NCBI GenBank assembly: GCA_016206745.1
Contig: JACQQW010000169.1
Coordinates: forward strand, 1-6,082
Reading direction: 5' to 3'
DNA length: 6,082 nt
DNA from: Candidatus Omnitrophota bacterium
GTDB lineage: Bacteria > Omnitrophota > Gorgyraeia > Zapsychrales > Fredricksoniimonadaceae
Shown here one piece after another: positions 5,858 through 6,082 of the stretch. A program made the translations under genes and the position numbers. Each line of letters begins with the position of its first letter. The stretch's first letter is position 1. The notes under the pieces are model-generated. The model saw only the letters and a program-made list of their open reading frames with translations. It did not search any database and was not told where the DNA came from.

Positions 5858-6082
5858 GATTTGAGCGTCGGCCACAGATGTGATGGCCTGGATTTCAAAC
5901 CCCAGTCCGTCGAAATCAAGGCTTGTCAGGTGTGCCAGCAAGCTCTGGTCAAACGGTATGCGTATGCCGCCATTGCTTTCCCGGCGCAGGTTCATCTGCA
6001 TTTTATCGCGGCCCAGGCTCACACCTCCAGGGTTCTGCGCGATTTGCTGCTCCTCATCAATGACCGCCGCCGGGCTTGATGC
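5831..6082 (-). CDS. C-terminal end of a larger protein, Omnitrophota-type tail (partial)
   Basis: This - strand frame is open from the window edge to a TGA at 5831-5833, giving 83 residues with no start needed inside the window. The GTG at 6022 has GGAGG only one base before it, too close for initiation, so I read this as the end of a longer gene. The residues run from an acidic, Gln-rich part (VIDEEQQIAQ) through NPGGVSLGRDKMQMNLRR to PFDQSLL, DFDGLGFEI and a final hydrophobic ADAQILLGLNG. From memory, the pattern GGI/V-x-L..MQ-x-RR..G..P...L..DGL...I..I....LLGL closes many large, otherwise dissimilar Omnitrophota proteins. The function is unknown. The gene meets the phosphatase gene tail to tail, overlapping by 27 nt. 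The opposite strand is also open here, but it looks like a shadow. Confidence 0.65.
   Translation of the reverse strand, partial: ASSPAAVIDEEQQIAQNPGGVSLGRDKMQMNLRRESNGGIRIPFDQSLLAHLTSLDFDGLGFEIQAITSVADAQILLGLNGRR

Noticed and set aside
5861..6079. Forward open frame after the phosphatase stop, in the same frame as that gene, possibly a TAG readthrough extension
   Set aside because: It lies antisense to the reverse-strand frame that carries a recognisable C-terminal pattern, and the phosphatase already has the usual family length. It reads as a shadow.

Overview
The window looks like chromosomal DNA of an uncultured bacterium of moderate GC content, with Shine-Dalgarno-led, tightly packed genes. 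My best guess at the lineage is Omnitrophota (candidate division OP3). It rests on the overall gene style and on the C-terminal signature of the partial reverse-strand protein at the right edge, which I recall from large Omnitrophota proteins. This is recollection plus inference, not a search result.

Left block (1-3644, + strand): a fatty-acid beta-oxidation operon. A FadI/HADHB-type thiolase enters from outside the window and is followed by a FadB/FadJ-type fusion of enoyl-CoA hydratase and 3-hydroxyacyl-CoA dehydrogenase. A small membrane-anchored PsbP-like protein overlaps the end of the fusion gene by 17 nt. The two enzymes would cover hydration, dehydrogenation and thiolysis of acyl-CoA. 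The role of the third protein is unknown. The thiolase frame is cut by an in-frame TAG at 43-45, in the middle of a conserved motif, so the gene is either broken, recoded or carries a sequence error.

Middle (3645-3726): the gap between two convergent genes is almost wholly filled by a REP-like palindrome. It is built from four copies of one 12-mer (two direct, two inverted), with an 8-bp tandem duplication in one arm. It could also act as a two-way terminator.

Right block (3727-5857): a metallo-beta-lactamase-fold hydrolase on the - strand is divergent from a + strand pair made of an AhpC/TSA-like redoxin and an inositol-monophosphatase-family phosphatase, which overlap by 13 nt. The short AT-rich divergent region carries an exact TTGACA-N16-TATAAT promoter for the + strand pair. 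Its -35 box overlaps the start codon of the hydrolase gene.

Right edge (5831-6082, - strand): the last 83 codons of a protein whose N-terminus lies outside the window. Its end overlaps the phosphatase gene tail to tail by 27 nt. I see no tRNA, rRNA, CRISPR array, transposase or complete novel system. The most unusual items are the amber codon in the thiolase and the palindromic element.
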